A stretch of DNA of 35,083 nucleotides from Acidimicrobiaceae bacterium (GTDB lineage: Bacteria > Actinomycetota > Acidimicrobiia > Acidimicrobiales > Aldehydirespiratoraceae), in contig JAPPJC010000053.1 in the NCBI GenBank assembly GCA_028820455.1, positions 53,687 through 88,769 on the forward strand, written 5' to 3'. Shown here piece by piece: positions 21,713 through 30,457 of this stretch. The notes below the pieces were generated by a model, which was not told the origin of the DNA, searched no databases, and worked only from the letters and a program-made list of their open reading frames with translations. A program made the position numbers and the translations under genes. The first letter of the stretch is position 1; each line of letters starts with the position of its first letter.

Positions 21713-22153
21713 GTGTTGTTCCAAAACGATCCTTTCCGTGAGCTTGATAGTTGGCTCAACACCACCGGACGCCGCCGGAGTTCGGCGTTGTCGTCTATGG
21801 CGATGGACGCGTATCAGAGAAACGATGACGTGTGGGTGCACATCGACTTGCCGGGTGTTACCGCTGATAGTATCGATATCGACTTGGATCGTAACGTGCT
21901 CACTGTCAGTGCTGAGCGTTCCATCACTCGCAAGGATGGGGATCAGGCCTACATCTTTGAGCGCCCTAAGGGCCGATTCCAGCGGCAGGTGCACCTCGGT
22001 GACGGCCTCGACTCAAACGATATCACCGCCGATTACAGCAACGGTGTGCTCACTTTGAAGATTCCCCTCTCCGAGCAGGCACAGCCTCGCAAGATCAGTG
22101 TAGGCACCAGCCAAGACGCCAACGACACCGAAACAGTGGAGATCGAGGACTGA
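21713..22153 (+). CDS. Hsp20/alpha-crystallin family small heat-shock protein
   Basis: DVWVHIDLPGVTADSIDIDLDRNVLTVSAER ... GLDSNDITADYSNGVLTLKIPLSEQAQPRKISV; GTG start preceded by gggagg. Confidence 0.92.
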   Translation: MLFQNDPFRELDSWLNTTGRRRSSALSSMAMDAYQRNDDVWVHIDLPGVTADSIDIDLDRNVLTVSAERSITRKDGDQAYIFERPKGRFQRQVHLGDGLDSNDITADYSNGVLTLKIPLSEQAQPRKISVGTSQDANDTETVEIED

Positions 22154-22212
22154 ACACGGCCTTGTGCCGGTGTGCGACACGGTGAGCGCGAAGGCCTGAA
22201 CACGGCCTTGTG
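22150..22212. repeat. 17-bp direct repeat pair (22150..22166 and 22196..22212) spanning the hsp20 stop
   Basis: ctgaacacggccttgtg twice, offset 46 bp; first copy contains the stop codon. Confidence 0.9.
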
Positions 22213-22306
22213 ATTCAGTGAAGATCCATGCAGGTATGATCTCGAGTCGGGTCGTTTCATACCTGTTCGAATTTCCCAAAACCTCTGGATCGCGCTGCTT
22301 GTCGGA

Positions 22307-22344
22307 CTACCCACCCAACACGTTGCTACCCACCCAACACGTTG
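22307..22344. repeat. Two head-to-tail copies of a 19-bp unit
   Basis: ctacccacccaacacgttg at 22307..22325 and 22326..22344. Confidence 0.95.
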
Positions 22345-22477
22345 ACACTGTCGGAGTCTTACACGACGTTTGGTGATGTGAGCCGCTGTCGCTAGAGTGG
22401 GTTGTCAGTTCGAATGTTCGCCTGTCACCATTTTGAGTGCCTGCCCGTCAAGCGGTGGCCTGTCGAAAGGAGTCATT

Positions 22478-23161
22478 ATGTCTATCCGTACACCCCTGCT
22501 ACTTGTTGTGCACTTGCTCTCCGTGCTGCTGATGCTAGCGGCGTGCTCCTCCGAGGAAGCACTCCCCGAACCAGACGAAACATCTGAGACACCTACAACG
22601 ACTTCACAGAACGCATCTGATCCTGAAACGCTCACAGGAACACCCGACACACCACCCTCAAACTCCGAAACCGCATCCGCTGAGCCTTCCGACTCGGTCT
22701 TGGGTGTCTCCACCTCTGCCTGGCAGGATGGAGACGCTATTCCGGTGAAGTACAGCTGTGATGGAAGTGACGTCTCGCCTCCTCTTGATTTGGAAAATGT
22801 ACCGTTTGACACTCGTTCGTTGGCTTTGATCATGAACGACCCGGATGCACCAAGCGGGAACTTCGTGCACTGGGTGATCTTCAACCTGGATCCGAGCCGT
22901 CGTGACATCAGTGAAGGACTGGGACAGTCCGGTGCTGCGACGGCGAGTGAGGGCTTGCAGGGTCTGAACGATTTCAGACAACTGGGCTATAGCGGTCCAT
23001 GTCCACCTCAAGGAACGGCTCACACCTATGTCTTAACCGTGTACGCTTTGGACGGAATACTGGATCTACCGTCCAGTGCTACCGCCGATGAGCTACTGGA
23101 AGCGATGCAAGAGAACATCCTGGCATCGGCCGAGCTGCGGGGTGCTTTCACCAGAGGCTGA
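22478..23161 (+). CDS. PEBP / YbhB-YbcL family (Raf kinase inhibitor-like) lipoprotein
   Basis: Lipobox signal LLMLAAC; SCDGSDVSPPLDLENVP, MNDPDAPSGNFVHWVIFNL, GYSGPCPPQGTAHTYVLTVYALD. Confidence 0.9.
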   Translation: MSIRTPLLLVVHLLSVLLMLAACSSEEALPEPDETSETPTTTSQNASDPETLTGTPDTPPSNSETASAEPSDSVLGVSTSAWQDGDAIPVKYSCDGSDVSPPLDLENVPFDTRSLALIMNDPDAPSGNFVHWVIFNLDPSRRDISEGLGQSGAATASEGLQGLNDFRQLGYSGPCPPQGTAHTYVLTVYALDGILDLPSSATADELLEAMQENILASAELRGAFTRG

Positions 23162-23209
23162 CAAGGATTGAGGGATGGAAGCAAAACGCTGAATGATCCC
23201 ATCACCCGG

Positions 23210-23225
23210 CAGTGTCTTGACACTG
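23210..23225. promoter_or_regulatory. Perfect 7-2-7 palindrome upstream of the cysteine desulfurase gene
   Basis: cagtgtc-tt-gacactg, about 75 bp before the ATG. Confidence 0.35.
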
Positions 23226-23300
23226 AATGCGTCAGCAGTGTTCGTGTCTTTGGTAAGACTTTACACGAGTTTTCAATATGCTTGAAAGCATTACTGGCAG

Positions 23301-24479
23301 ATGAGTGAAGTTTATTTGGACTATAATGCTTCAGCTCCGCTGGATCCGCGGGTGATGGATGCGATGGTGCCTGTTTTGCGGGAATCAGTGGGCAACGCCT
23401 CATCAGTGCATCGTTTCGGACGCAGGCAGGCAGCAGCCGTGAATGACGCCCGAGACCTTGTATCAGCCCTAGTGGGTGGCCGGGCTTCGGGTGTGGTATT
23501 CACTTCGGGAGCCACCGAGGCCAACAATCTCGCTCTGCGCGGTGCTGTCGATTTTGCGGTTGCCGCAAACACCGGCAAACAGCGGAGGCAGCGTATTCTC
23601 ATATCAGCGGTGGAGCATTCTTCAGTGTCTCAGACAGCAGGTTGGCTAAGCGATCGTGGGTTGGTGAAACTAGACGTGATCGGGGTAACCGAAGGAGGTT
23701 ATGTAGACTCGAATGTTCTGGTAGGCCTATTGGACGATGATGTGCTGCTGGTTTCTGTGATGGCTGCGAACAGTGAAACCGGAGTGCTTAACCCGATAAC
23801 CGAGATCGCCGAACATGTGCGAACCTCCGGGGCGATTTTGCATTGCGATGCCACTCAAATTGTGGGTCGCCTACCGTTTGACATGAATGCTTCAGGTGCG
23901 GATTTGGTTTCGGTTAGCAGTCATAAGATTTGTGGGCCTGGTGGTGTGGGTGCTCTGATCGGCACTCACCGGGCTCTACAACAATTGGAACCTGTATTAT
24001 ACGGCGGAGGCCATGAACGGGGGCTTCGTTCGGGTTCGTTGAATGTTGCTGGAATCGTCGGTTTTGGAGAAGCAGCACGTTTGGCCATGCAAGAACAAGA
24101 ACAAGGATTGGAAGCAATTAGGGTTTCAGCATTGCGGGATAGTTTGGTTGAACGGTTGCAAAGCAATCTTGCAGGTGTTTCGCAAAACGGTGATACTAGC
24201 AGGCGACTTCCCAATACGGCTAGTATCCGTTTTGAAGGTGCTGACGCTGAAGCGGTTGTTGTGAACATGGATCCGATAGCAGCGTCCACTGGCAGTGCAT
24301 GCAACGCGGGTTCCATTGAACCATCGGAGGTGCTGTTGGCCATGGGCTTGTCACGTGAAACAGCTTTTGAGTCGATACGTTTCAGTCTTGGCCGTTTCAC
24401 CACCGAAGCAGACATCAGCACAGCTGTCGAAAGTGTCGCGAAAGCGATAACTCGTGTGCGTGCCCTCAAACAGGTATGA
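23301..24479 (+). CDS. Cysteine desulfurase (NifS/IscS/DndA/SspA-like)
   Basis: YLDYNASAPLDPRV, FTSGATEANNLALRG, HCDATQIVG, SVSSHKICGPGGVGALI (PLP Lys), STGSACNAGSIEPSEVLLAMGL (catalytic Cys loop). Confidence 0.93.
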   Translation: MSEVYLDYNASAPLDPRVMDAMVPVLRESVGNASSVHRFGRRQAAAVNDARDLVSALVGGRASGVVFTSGATEANNLALRGAVDFAVAANTGKQRRQRILISAVEHSSVSQTAGWLSDRGLVKLDVIGVTEGGYVDSNVLVGLLDDDVLLVSVMAANSETGVLNPITEIAEHVRTSGAILHCDATQIVGRLPFDMNASGADLVSVSSHKICGPGGVGALIGTHRALQQLEPVLYGGGHERGLRSGSLNVAGIVGFGEAARLAMQEQEQGLEAIRVSALRDSLVERLQSNLAGVSQNGDTSRRLPNTASIRFEGADAEAVVVNMDPIAASTGSACNAGSIEPSEVLLAMGLSRETAFESIRFSLGRFTTEADISTAVESVAKAITRVRALKQV

Positions 24480-24750
24480 GTTTGGTTAGTTGGCCAGTTG
24501 TTATACCGAAACTATGAAGTACGTCATATCCGACTCGTAAGCATAGGACGTTGAGGGCATCTGGTTGTGTTTCCCGTAGTTGGTCGATAGCTGCATCCTC
24601 ATCAATACCCATCCCCCAGTGGCCAGTGTCTGCGTCTACGGCGACGATTTCTCCGCGGTGGTCGGTTTCGACCAGATGGCGGATGTCGCGTTCGTAGATT
24701 CCTCTAGCGAGACTGCCTGCCTCTTCAAGAGGACGTCTTTTAACTGCCAT
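24466..24750 (-). CDS. Small conserved-looking hypothetical protein, antisense between the cysteine desulfurase and the DUF4007 gene
   Basis: 94-aa ORF (MAVKRRPLEEAGSLARGIYERDIRHLVETDHRGEIVAVDADTGHWGMG...) with natural composition; 3' end overlaps the desulfurase 3' end. Confidence 0.6.
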   Translation of the reverse strand: MAVKRRPLEEAGSLARGIYERDIRHLVETDHRGEIVAVDADTGHWGMGIDEDAAIDQLRETQPDALNVLCLRVGYDVLHSFGITTGQLTKLIPV

Positions 24751-24820
24751 GTTTTACTCTCCTGCATATCCCCTGTATAGTGTTTTCTCGTTACTACCCG
24801 TATTTACGGTATTGCTTGTA

Positions 24821-24845
24821 ACACAATATGAGTGTGGTATTGTGT
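24821..24845. promoter_or_regulatory. Perfect 8-9-8 inverted repeat in the divergent promoter region, candidate operator
   Basis: acacaata-tgagtgtgg-tattgtgt; a second palindrome ccgta-tt-tacgg lies just upstream at 24798..24809. Confidence 0.5.
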
Positions 24846-24951
24846 GGGTCTCATTTACAGAGTGCCACATTATTGTTGTCGACTGCGTTAGCCATGTTGG
24901 TAAAAGTGTCACACGCTGTAGTTATGGTTGTTGGCTGAAAGGTTTTTTCGG

Positions 24952-26040
24952 ATGGTTAAGCTAGCTGAGGTAGCGGAACGTTCTTTTGCGCGACATGAAA
25001 CCTTTCATCCTCGTTACAGTTGGTTTCGTAAGGCTTATATTCACACTGTTGAGGACAGCAACATTTTCAACAGTGAGGATGCTCCCGTAAGGATCGGCGT
25101 GGGTAAGAACATGGTACGGGCTATTCGTTTTTGGGGCACAGCAGCGAAGCTGATTACTCCAGTATCGCAGGACTCTGCGAAACGTGCAACTTCAAGGCAG
25201 GCCTCAGGGTATGCTTGCACACGCAAAGGCTGGGCATTGTTCGACGTTGACGGATGGGACCCGTATATGGAAGATCCGGGTACGCTGTGGCTGCTTCATT
25301 GGTTTATGTTGTCACCCCGAACTAAACTACCGGTTTGGTGGTTGACGTTCAACGAGTTCGAAGCTGTGGAGTTCATGGAAACTGACCTAGTATCAGCGGT
25401 TTCCACTTTGCTTGACACGGTATCGCAATGGAACAAGCCACACCTCAACTCCATCAAAAAAGATGTCAGTGTCTTACTGCGTACTTATACTCAAGCATAC
25501 AAGACAAGCCACACCCGTTTTGATGATATGCTGGATTGCCCACTTCGAGAGTTGAATCTACTACGTCGTTCAGCGGCAACGGGCAGATACCGTTTCACTT
25601 TGGGCCCGAAATCGACTCTGCCTTCTGAAGTAGTGGCTTATGCTGTGCTTGACTATATCGCGCTCACTGCCATTAGCAGACACAGTAAGACTGTGACCCT
25701 GAGTCGTCTCACACGCGAACCTGGAGCACCAGGTAAAGCTTTCAAGCTGACCGAGTCAGAGTTACACGACTCTCTCAGACAAGCAGTTGATGATGAAAAC
25801 ATGCTGGAACTAGCTAGTCCAACAGGTGATGTGCAGCTTAGTTGGTCCGATGATCCAGTGAAGATCGCCACTGGAATCCTAGATCGTTACTACAAACCAG
25901 GAAAATCCCGAAAACCCGAAATCTGCGCTGGCCCTGAAGGTGATAAGCTAGCTAAAGGCACACAGATGGACACTGTTTCAGACACCACTTCAGGTAAAAA
26001 GCCTCGATTCAAGGCCCGGGCAGGGCTCAGCGGAGGTTGA
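24952..26040 (+). CDS. sspB: DUF4007-family protein, SspB-like DNA nickase candidate
   Basis: FARHETFHPRYSWFRKAYIHTV...APVRIGVGKNMVRAIRFWGTAAKLI matches the DUF4007 N-terminal signature; between a cysteine desulfurase and ATPase / PAPS-reductase genes. Confidence 0.75.
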   Translation: MVKLAEVAERSFARHETFHPRYSWFRKAYIHTVEDSNIFNSEDAPVRIGVGKNMVRAIRFWGTAAKLITPVSQDSAKRATSRQASGYACTRKGWALFDVDGWDPYMEDPGTLWLLHWFMLSPRTKLPVWWLTFNEFEAVEFMETDLVSAVSTLLDTVSQWNKPHLNSIKKDVSVLLRTYTQAYKTSHTRFDDMLDCPLRELNLLRRSAATGRYRFTLGPKSTLPSEVVAYAVLDYIALTAISRHSKTVTLSRLTREPGAPGKAFKLTESELHDSLRQAVDDENMLELASPTGDVQLSWSDDPVKIATGILDRYYKPGKSRKPEICAGPEGDKLAKGTQMDTVSDTTSGKKPRFKARAGLSGG

Positions 26041-26043
26041 TTG

Positions 26044-29000
26044 ATGTCTAAGCTGGCCGCTGACATTTCAGTACGACCTCGGTTCGCTCGTTCGGTGAAC
26101 CTTGAGCGCGATATCGCACGAAGTGAGCCTCTGGACGGCTACATCGTCACCACTCGAGCCTTAGAGGTGGTTGAACGGATAGCAGAAACTGCTGCTACCA
26201 GCACTGCCGGAGGAGCTTGGTCGTTGACCGGTCCCTACGGATCAGGCAAGTCTTCGCTGGCCTTACTTATTGACGCTGCATTCGGTGCAGACAACCACAT
26301 CCGACAAATAGCACTGCAACTGATCGATGAAACCTCGCCACAAGTAGGGAAACTGATCCGTGATGCTCACCGCCGACACGACACCGACACTCGAGGGTTT
26401 CATCAAGGACTCGTGACCGCGGGCCGTGATCCGATAACTCTCACCGTCTTGCATGCGTTGTACTCGGCGGTGTTGCGTCGCTATGGGAGAATTCCCCCTC
26501 GCAGAACATTCGCAGCTGCTCCAATGTTGAAAGAAGCCTTGAAGGACGCCAAGTCGGACGACCCCAGATGCACTGGCCCCTCGCCTTCAACTCTCGTGAC
26601 TATAGCCCGTTGTCTCGCTGAGGATGCTCCCCTACTCTTGGTGATTGACGAGTTCGGCAAGAATCTTGAAATGATCCGTGATAGTGGTGATACCGATCCG
26701 TACCTTCTTCAACGACTCGCAGAAGCCGGGCAGGGTTCTGGGCTTCCCATATTCATACTAACGCTTCAGCACTTGGCATTTGAAGATCACATAGCAGGTG
26801 CTAATAATGTTCAACGTCGTGAGTGGGCCAAAGTGCAAGGCCGGTTCGAGGATATCGCTTTCATCGAATCGGCTGCTCAAACTCGTGCTCTCATCGGCAC
26901 TGTCTTCAAAGTCCACAACAGCTCGTTGCAAACACGCATAAACCGTTGGGCACGCATACAAGCCAAAGCAATGCAAGAATTGGGGATAGCCGATCTCGCT
27001 GATTCGCGGACTGTGGCGTCTTGCTACCCGTTACACCCTCTTACCACTCTCATGCTGCCGGAATTGTGCAATCGGTACGGTCAACGCGAGCGTACTCTGT
27101 TCTCGTTCTTAGCGAGTCGTCACGCTGCGAGTGCTTCTTCCTTCCTCACCGAGACTGATCTGCCGACTCGCGGAGTCCTACCATCTGTGGGTCTCGACGC
27201 TGTCTACGACTATTTCGTCGGTAATGGTGCCCTACACATTGAATCGGCTCGCATGTCGGGTCGATGGGCCGAAATAGCGGTCAGGTTGAGGGATTCCCAC
27301 GGACTCACGCCACGTCAGATCCGCCTAGCTAAGGCCGTTGCTCTGCTGAACCTCGTGTCGATGACAGGCACGATCAGAGCTTCGCGTGCGTTGCTAGCAC
27401 TCACTAGCCACGACACTGAAGAGATCCTGGATGAATTAGAGGAACAAGGCCTTGTCATCTATCGTGATTTCGCCGATGAGTACCGCGTCTGGCAGGGAAC
27501 CGATGTTGACATCAGATTGCTCCTCGACATGGCCAGACGACAAGTTGCGAAGCAGTCGCTGGTTGAGATCCTCAATGAAATCGATCAACCTCAGCCTGTG
27601 GTGGTGGCCAGACACAGTGCTCGATATGACGTGCTCAGAGTGTTCTCAAGGCGTTATGCAGGCTCTGGTGAGCTGGTAGAACCTCTCGGTGCCTTCTCCC
27701 AACACGACGGAGAAGTACTCTTGATCGTCGACGATGGAGAGGAACTGCCAACCATGACTCAAACAGGGGAGCATTTGAAACCGACTGTGGCAGCAGTCCC
27801 AGCGGAGTTAACAACTCTTGATGCCGCAGCGCGGGAGGTTGCCACTGTTCAAGCGGTACTCAGCAATCCGCTGGTGGCTGATGATTGGGTGGCACGGAGT
27901 GAGCTGGGCGAGCAGCTCGCTCAAACTCAAGTCATCCTGGATCAAGCCCTCACCCGCACTTTCAGATCGGACTCGTGTCGGTGGGTGTTTCTCGACACTC
28001 GAGATGGTCGTGAACTCTCGGGTGGGAGGGGAAGCGCAGCACTGTCGGAAGCCGCTGATATCGCCTACAAGGACACACCAAGCGTGAAAAACGAGATGCT
28101 CAACCGCACCGAACTCACCACGCAGGGAGCAAAAGCCCGCAGGCTTCTCCTGATAGCCATGATCGAACACGAGACCAAGCCTGATTTGGGGATGAAGGGT
28201 TACGGTCCTGAAATGGCGATGTACCAGGCTTTCTTGAAACGCACTGGACTTCACGACCAGGACAGGCGTAATAAAGTGATGACCTTCCGCAAGCCTAAAG
28301 ACGAATCGTTGAAATCGGTCTGGGAGACGCTCGACAGTAGGCTCAAGCGATCTACAAGACGGCGCGTCAATCTGACGGAGATATACGCCATTCTGACATT
28401 ACCTCCATACGGGATGAAATCTGGGGCGATACCCGTGTTCGTCACCGCCGCACTGATCGCTTTCTCCGATGAGGTCGCCATATACGAGCACGGCACTTTC
28501 AAGCCGATCCTCAGTGTTGAGCTCTCAGAACGGATGGTACGCAACCCCGGCCATTTCGACATCAAACACTTCGCTAACACGACCGGGGCTAGACGGTTGG
28601 TAGTCGACGCTCTTGCCAGGCGATTTCAGTTGCGGCCCAGCTTTCGCAAACACCGAGTCTCGAATGTGCTCACCGTGATCGGCCATCTAGTCTCAAGGAT
28701 CAACCGCCTCGATAACTACACACGCCGAACTCACAATCTGAAACATAAGACGGTTGGAGCGAGAGATATACTGCTGAAAGCCGTCGAGCCTGACGAGTTG
28801 TTATTCAACTCACTGCCTGAGGCACTTGGCTTCCCACCGGTGCCCGCTAAGGCAGACGCCTACGCCCATGCGGACGCCTACGCTGCTAGTATGGGCGATG
28901 TCATGGATGAACTCGAGAAGTGTTTCGGGCGGATGCTCGGCGAACAGCTTGACTACTTACTACGCATGAGTGCTGAAACAACTCGGAAAGCGATAATGGA

Positions 29001-29592
29001 TCAGGCCGCCGCTCTTGAAGGCAAAGTCTTCGAACCTGAGCTGAAGGCGTTTGTTCTATCACTAGCGAACAACACGGTGGAATCCAGCATGGACTGGATC
29101 AAAATGGTGGCCACCGTGGTAACCAAGAAGGCTCCACCAGAGTGGACTGATAACGATCTACTGCACTTTCAGAGCGCACTACACCAGCAGTTCTCAGCTT
29201 TCCACCGGCTCGTGGCCCTACATTCCGAGCACTCCAGTAATGGCGGAGATCTAGACGCCTATCGTGTGATAGTGACCCGTTCCGATGGTAGTGAACAGGC
29301 ACGTCTGGTTAGAATCGACCAAGAACTGAAACATGAGTTCGACGATGCATTTGAGGACGCGCTGCGTAGCTTCACCAGTATCACAGGTTCTCGCCAGCGA
29401 GCGCACCACACCCTGCTCGCTCTGATAGGTGAACAACTTCTACCCGTCGTATCAATGGACGACACAAACGAAACGAACACGAACACTTCCCGCAGCGGCA
29501 TTTCCCAGAACGGATCCGAGCCAAGGACGTCACATAAAGATGTCACAAGCACGGCTGCACTCCGTGAGGAAGTCCCCCACAAGACGAAGTGA
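26044..29592 (+). CDS. sspC: Large P-loop ATPase, SspC-like
   Basis: Walker A SLTGPYGSGKSSLALL, Walker B PLLLVIDEFGKNLE; ATG 3 bp after the upstream stop with ggagg SD. Confidence 0.72.
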   Translation: MSKLAADISVRPRFARSVNLERDIARSEPLDGYIVTTRALEVVERIAETAATSTAGGAWSLTGPYGSGKSSLALLIDAAFGADNHIRQIALQLIDETSPQVGKLIRDAHRRHDTDTRGFHQGLVTAGRDPITLTVLHALYSAVLRRYGRIPPRRTFAAAPMLKEALKDAKSDDPRCTGPSPSTLVTIARCLAEDAPLLLVIDEFGKNLEMIRDSGDTDPYLLQRLAEAGQGSGLPIFILTLQHLAFEDHIAGANNVQRREWAKVQGRFEDIAFIESAAQTRALIGTVFKVHNSSLQTRINRWARIQAKAMQELGIADLADSRTVASCYPLHPLTTLMLPELCNRYGQRERTLFSFLASRHAASASSFLTETDLPTRGVLPSVGLDAVYDYFVGNGALHIESARMSGRWAEIAVRLRDSHGLTPRQIRLAKAVALLNLVSMTGTIRASRALLALTSHDTEEILDELEEQGLVIYRDFADEYRVWQGTDVDIRLLLDMARRQVAKQSLVEILNEIDQPQPVVVARHSARYDVLRVFSRRYAGSGELVEPLGAFSQHDGEVLLIVDDGEELPTMTQTGEHLKPTVAAVPAELTTLDAAAREVATVQAVLSNPLVADDWVARSELGEQLAQTQVILDQALTRTFRSDSCRWVFLDTRDGRELSGGRGSAALSEAADIAYKDTPSVKNEMLNRTELTTQGAKARRLLLIAMIEHETKPDLGMKGYGPEMAMYQAFLKRTGLHDQDRRNKVMTFRKPKDESLKSVWETLDSRLKRSTRRRVNLTEIYAILTLPPYGMKSGAIPVFVTAALIAFSDEVAIYEHGTFKPILSVELSERMVRNPGHFDIKHFANTTGARRLVVDALARRFQLRPSFRKHRVSNVLTVIGHLVSRINRLDNYTRRTHNLKHKTVGARDILLKAVEPDELLFNSLPEALGFPPVPAKADAYAHADAYAASMGDVMDELEKCFGRMLGEQLDYLLRMSAETTRKAIMDQAAALEGKVFEPELKAFVLSLANNTVESSMDWIKMVATVVTKKAPPEWTDNDLLHFQSALHQQFSAFHRLVALHSEHSSNGGDLDAYRVIVTRSDGSEQARLVRIDQELKHEFDDAFEDALRSFTSITGSRQRAHHTLLALIGEQLLPVVSMDDTNETNTNTSRSGISQNGSEPRTSHKDVTSTAALREEVPHKTK

Positions 29593-29608
29593 GAAAACGT
29601 GAGAACTC

Positions 29609-30457
29609 GTGACTGAACCGGTCCGACATATCTGCGGTATCTCTGGTGGCAAGGATTCCAGTGCACTTGCGGTGTATCTGCACGACAAGGTGCCTGAGAT
29701 GGAGTATTTCTTCTGCGACACTGGTGCAGAGTTACCTGAAACCTACGAATATTTGACCCGTCTTGAAGTGATCCTCGCCAAGCCTATTGTGCGGCTGAAC
29801 GCGTCGCGGGGTTTCGACCACTGGTTTGAGGTGTTCCGGGGGACACTCCCATCGCCGCAGATGCGCTGGTGCACCAGGAACATGAAGATAAAGCCGATCG
29901 AGGAATGGATCGGTGACGCTCCAGCAGTGTCATACGTGGCGATCCGCGCTGACGAGTCAAACCGCAAAGGACACGTTTCCACCAAGCCCAACATTTCCAC
30001 ACGGTTCCCGTTCGTGGAAGACGGCATCGACCACGAAGGAGTCATGCAGATACTCGAAGACGCCGGGATTGGTCTGCCCGATTATTACGAATGGCGTACC
30101 CGCTCAGGCTGCTACTTCTGCTTCTACCAGCGTAAAGCAGAGTGGATCGGCCTTTCTGAACGCCATCCTGATCTTTTCGAACGAGCTGTTGCTATCGAGC
30201 AGAAGGTACTGAGAGATGCCGGTGTTAACGGTGACGCCAACTTCAGTGACCGGGCCATGCGTAGCCGTCAATACACGTGGTCGGGTGGCGAAACCCTAGT
30301 GGAACTGCGCAACCGCCGTGACGAGATACTCGAACGTCATAGCACCGCAATGGCTAGAGCCAATAAGAGAAAAGCCAACCTTCCCTTGGTCGAAGCCCTA
30401 GCCGAAGCCTTCAACGAAGATGACGACGCCGACCCTTGCACGGTTTGTGCACTATGA
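29609..30457 (+). CDS. sspD: Phosphoadenosine phosphosulfate reductase-like enzyme, SspD/DndC-like
   Basis: PP-loop HICGISGGKDSSALAVYL, FFCDTGAELPET, RWCTRNMKIKP and SGCYFCFYQRKAEW cysteines; GTG start. Confidence 0.8.
   Translation: MTEPVRHICGISGGKDSSALAVYLHDKVPEMEYFFCDTGAELPETYEYLTRLEVILAKPIVRLNASRGFDHWFEVFRGTLPSPQMRWCTRNMKIKPIEEWIGDAPAVSYVAIRADESNRKGHVSTKPNISTRFPFVEDGIDHEGVMQILEDAGIGLPDYYEWRTRSGCYFCFYQRKAEWIGLSERHPDLFERAVAIEQKVLRDAGVNGDANFSDRAMRSRQYTWSGGETLVELRNRRDEILERHSTAMARANKRKANLPLVEALAEAFNEDDDADPCTVCAL

Noticed and set aside
21674-22314. Minus-strand ORFs (106, 88 and 93 aa) across hsp20
   Set aside because: Shadow frames of the Hsp20 gene and its downstream region, no motif support
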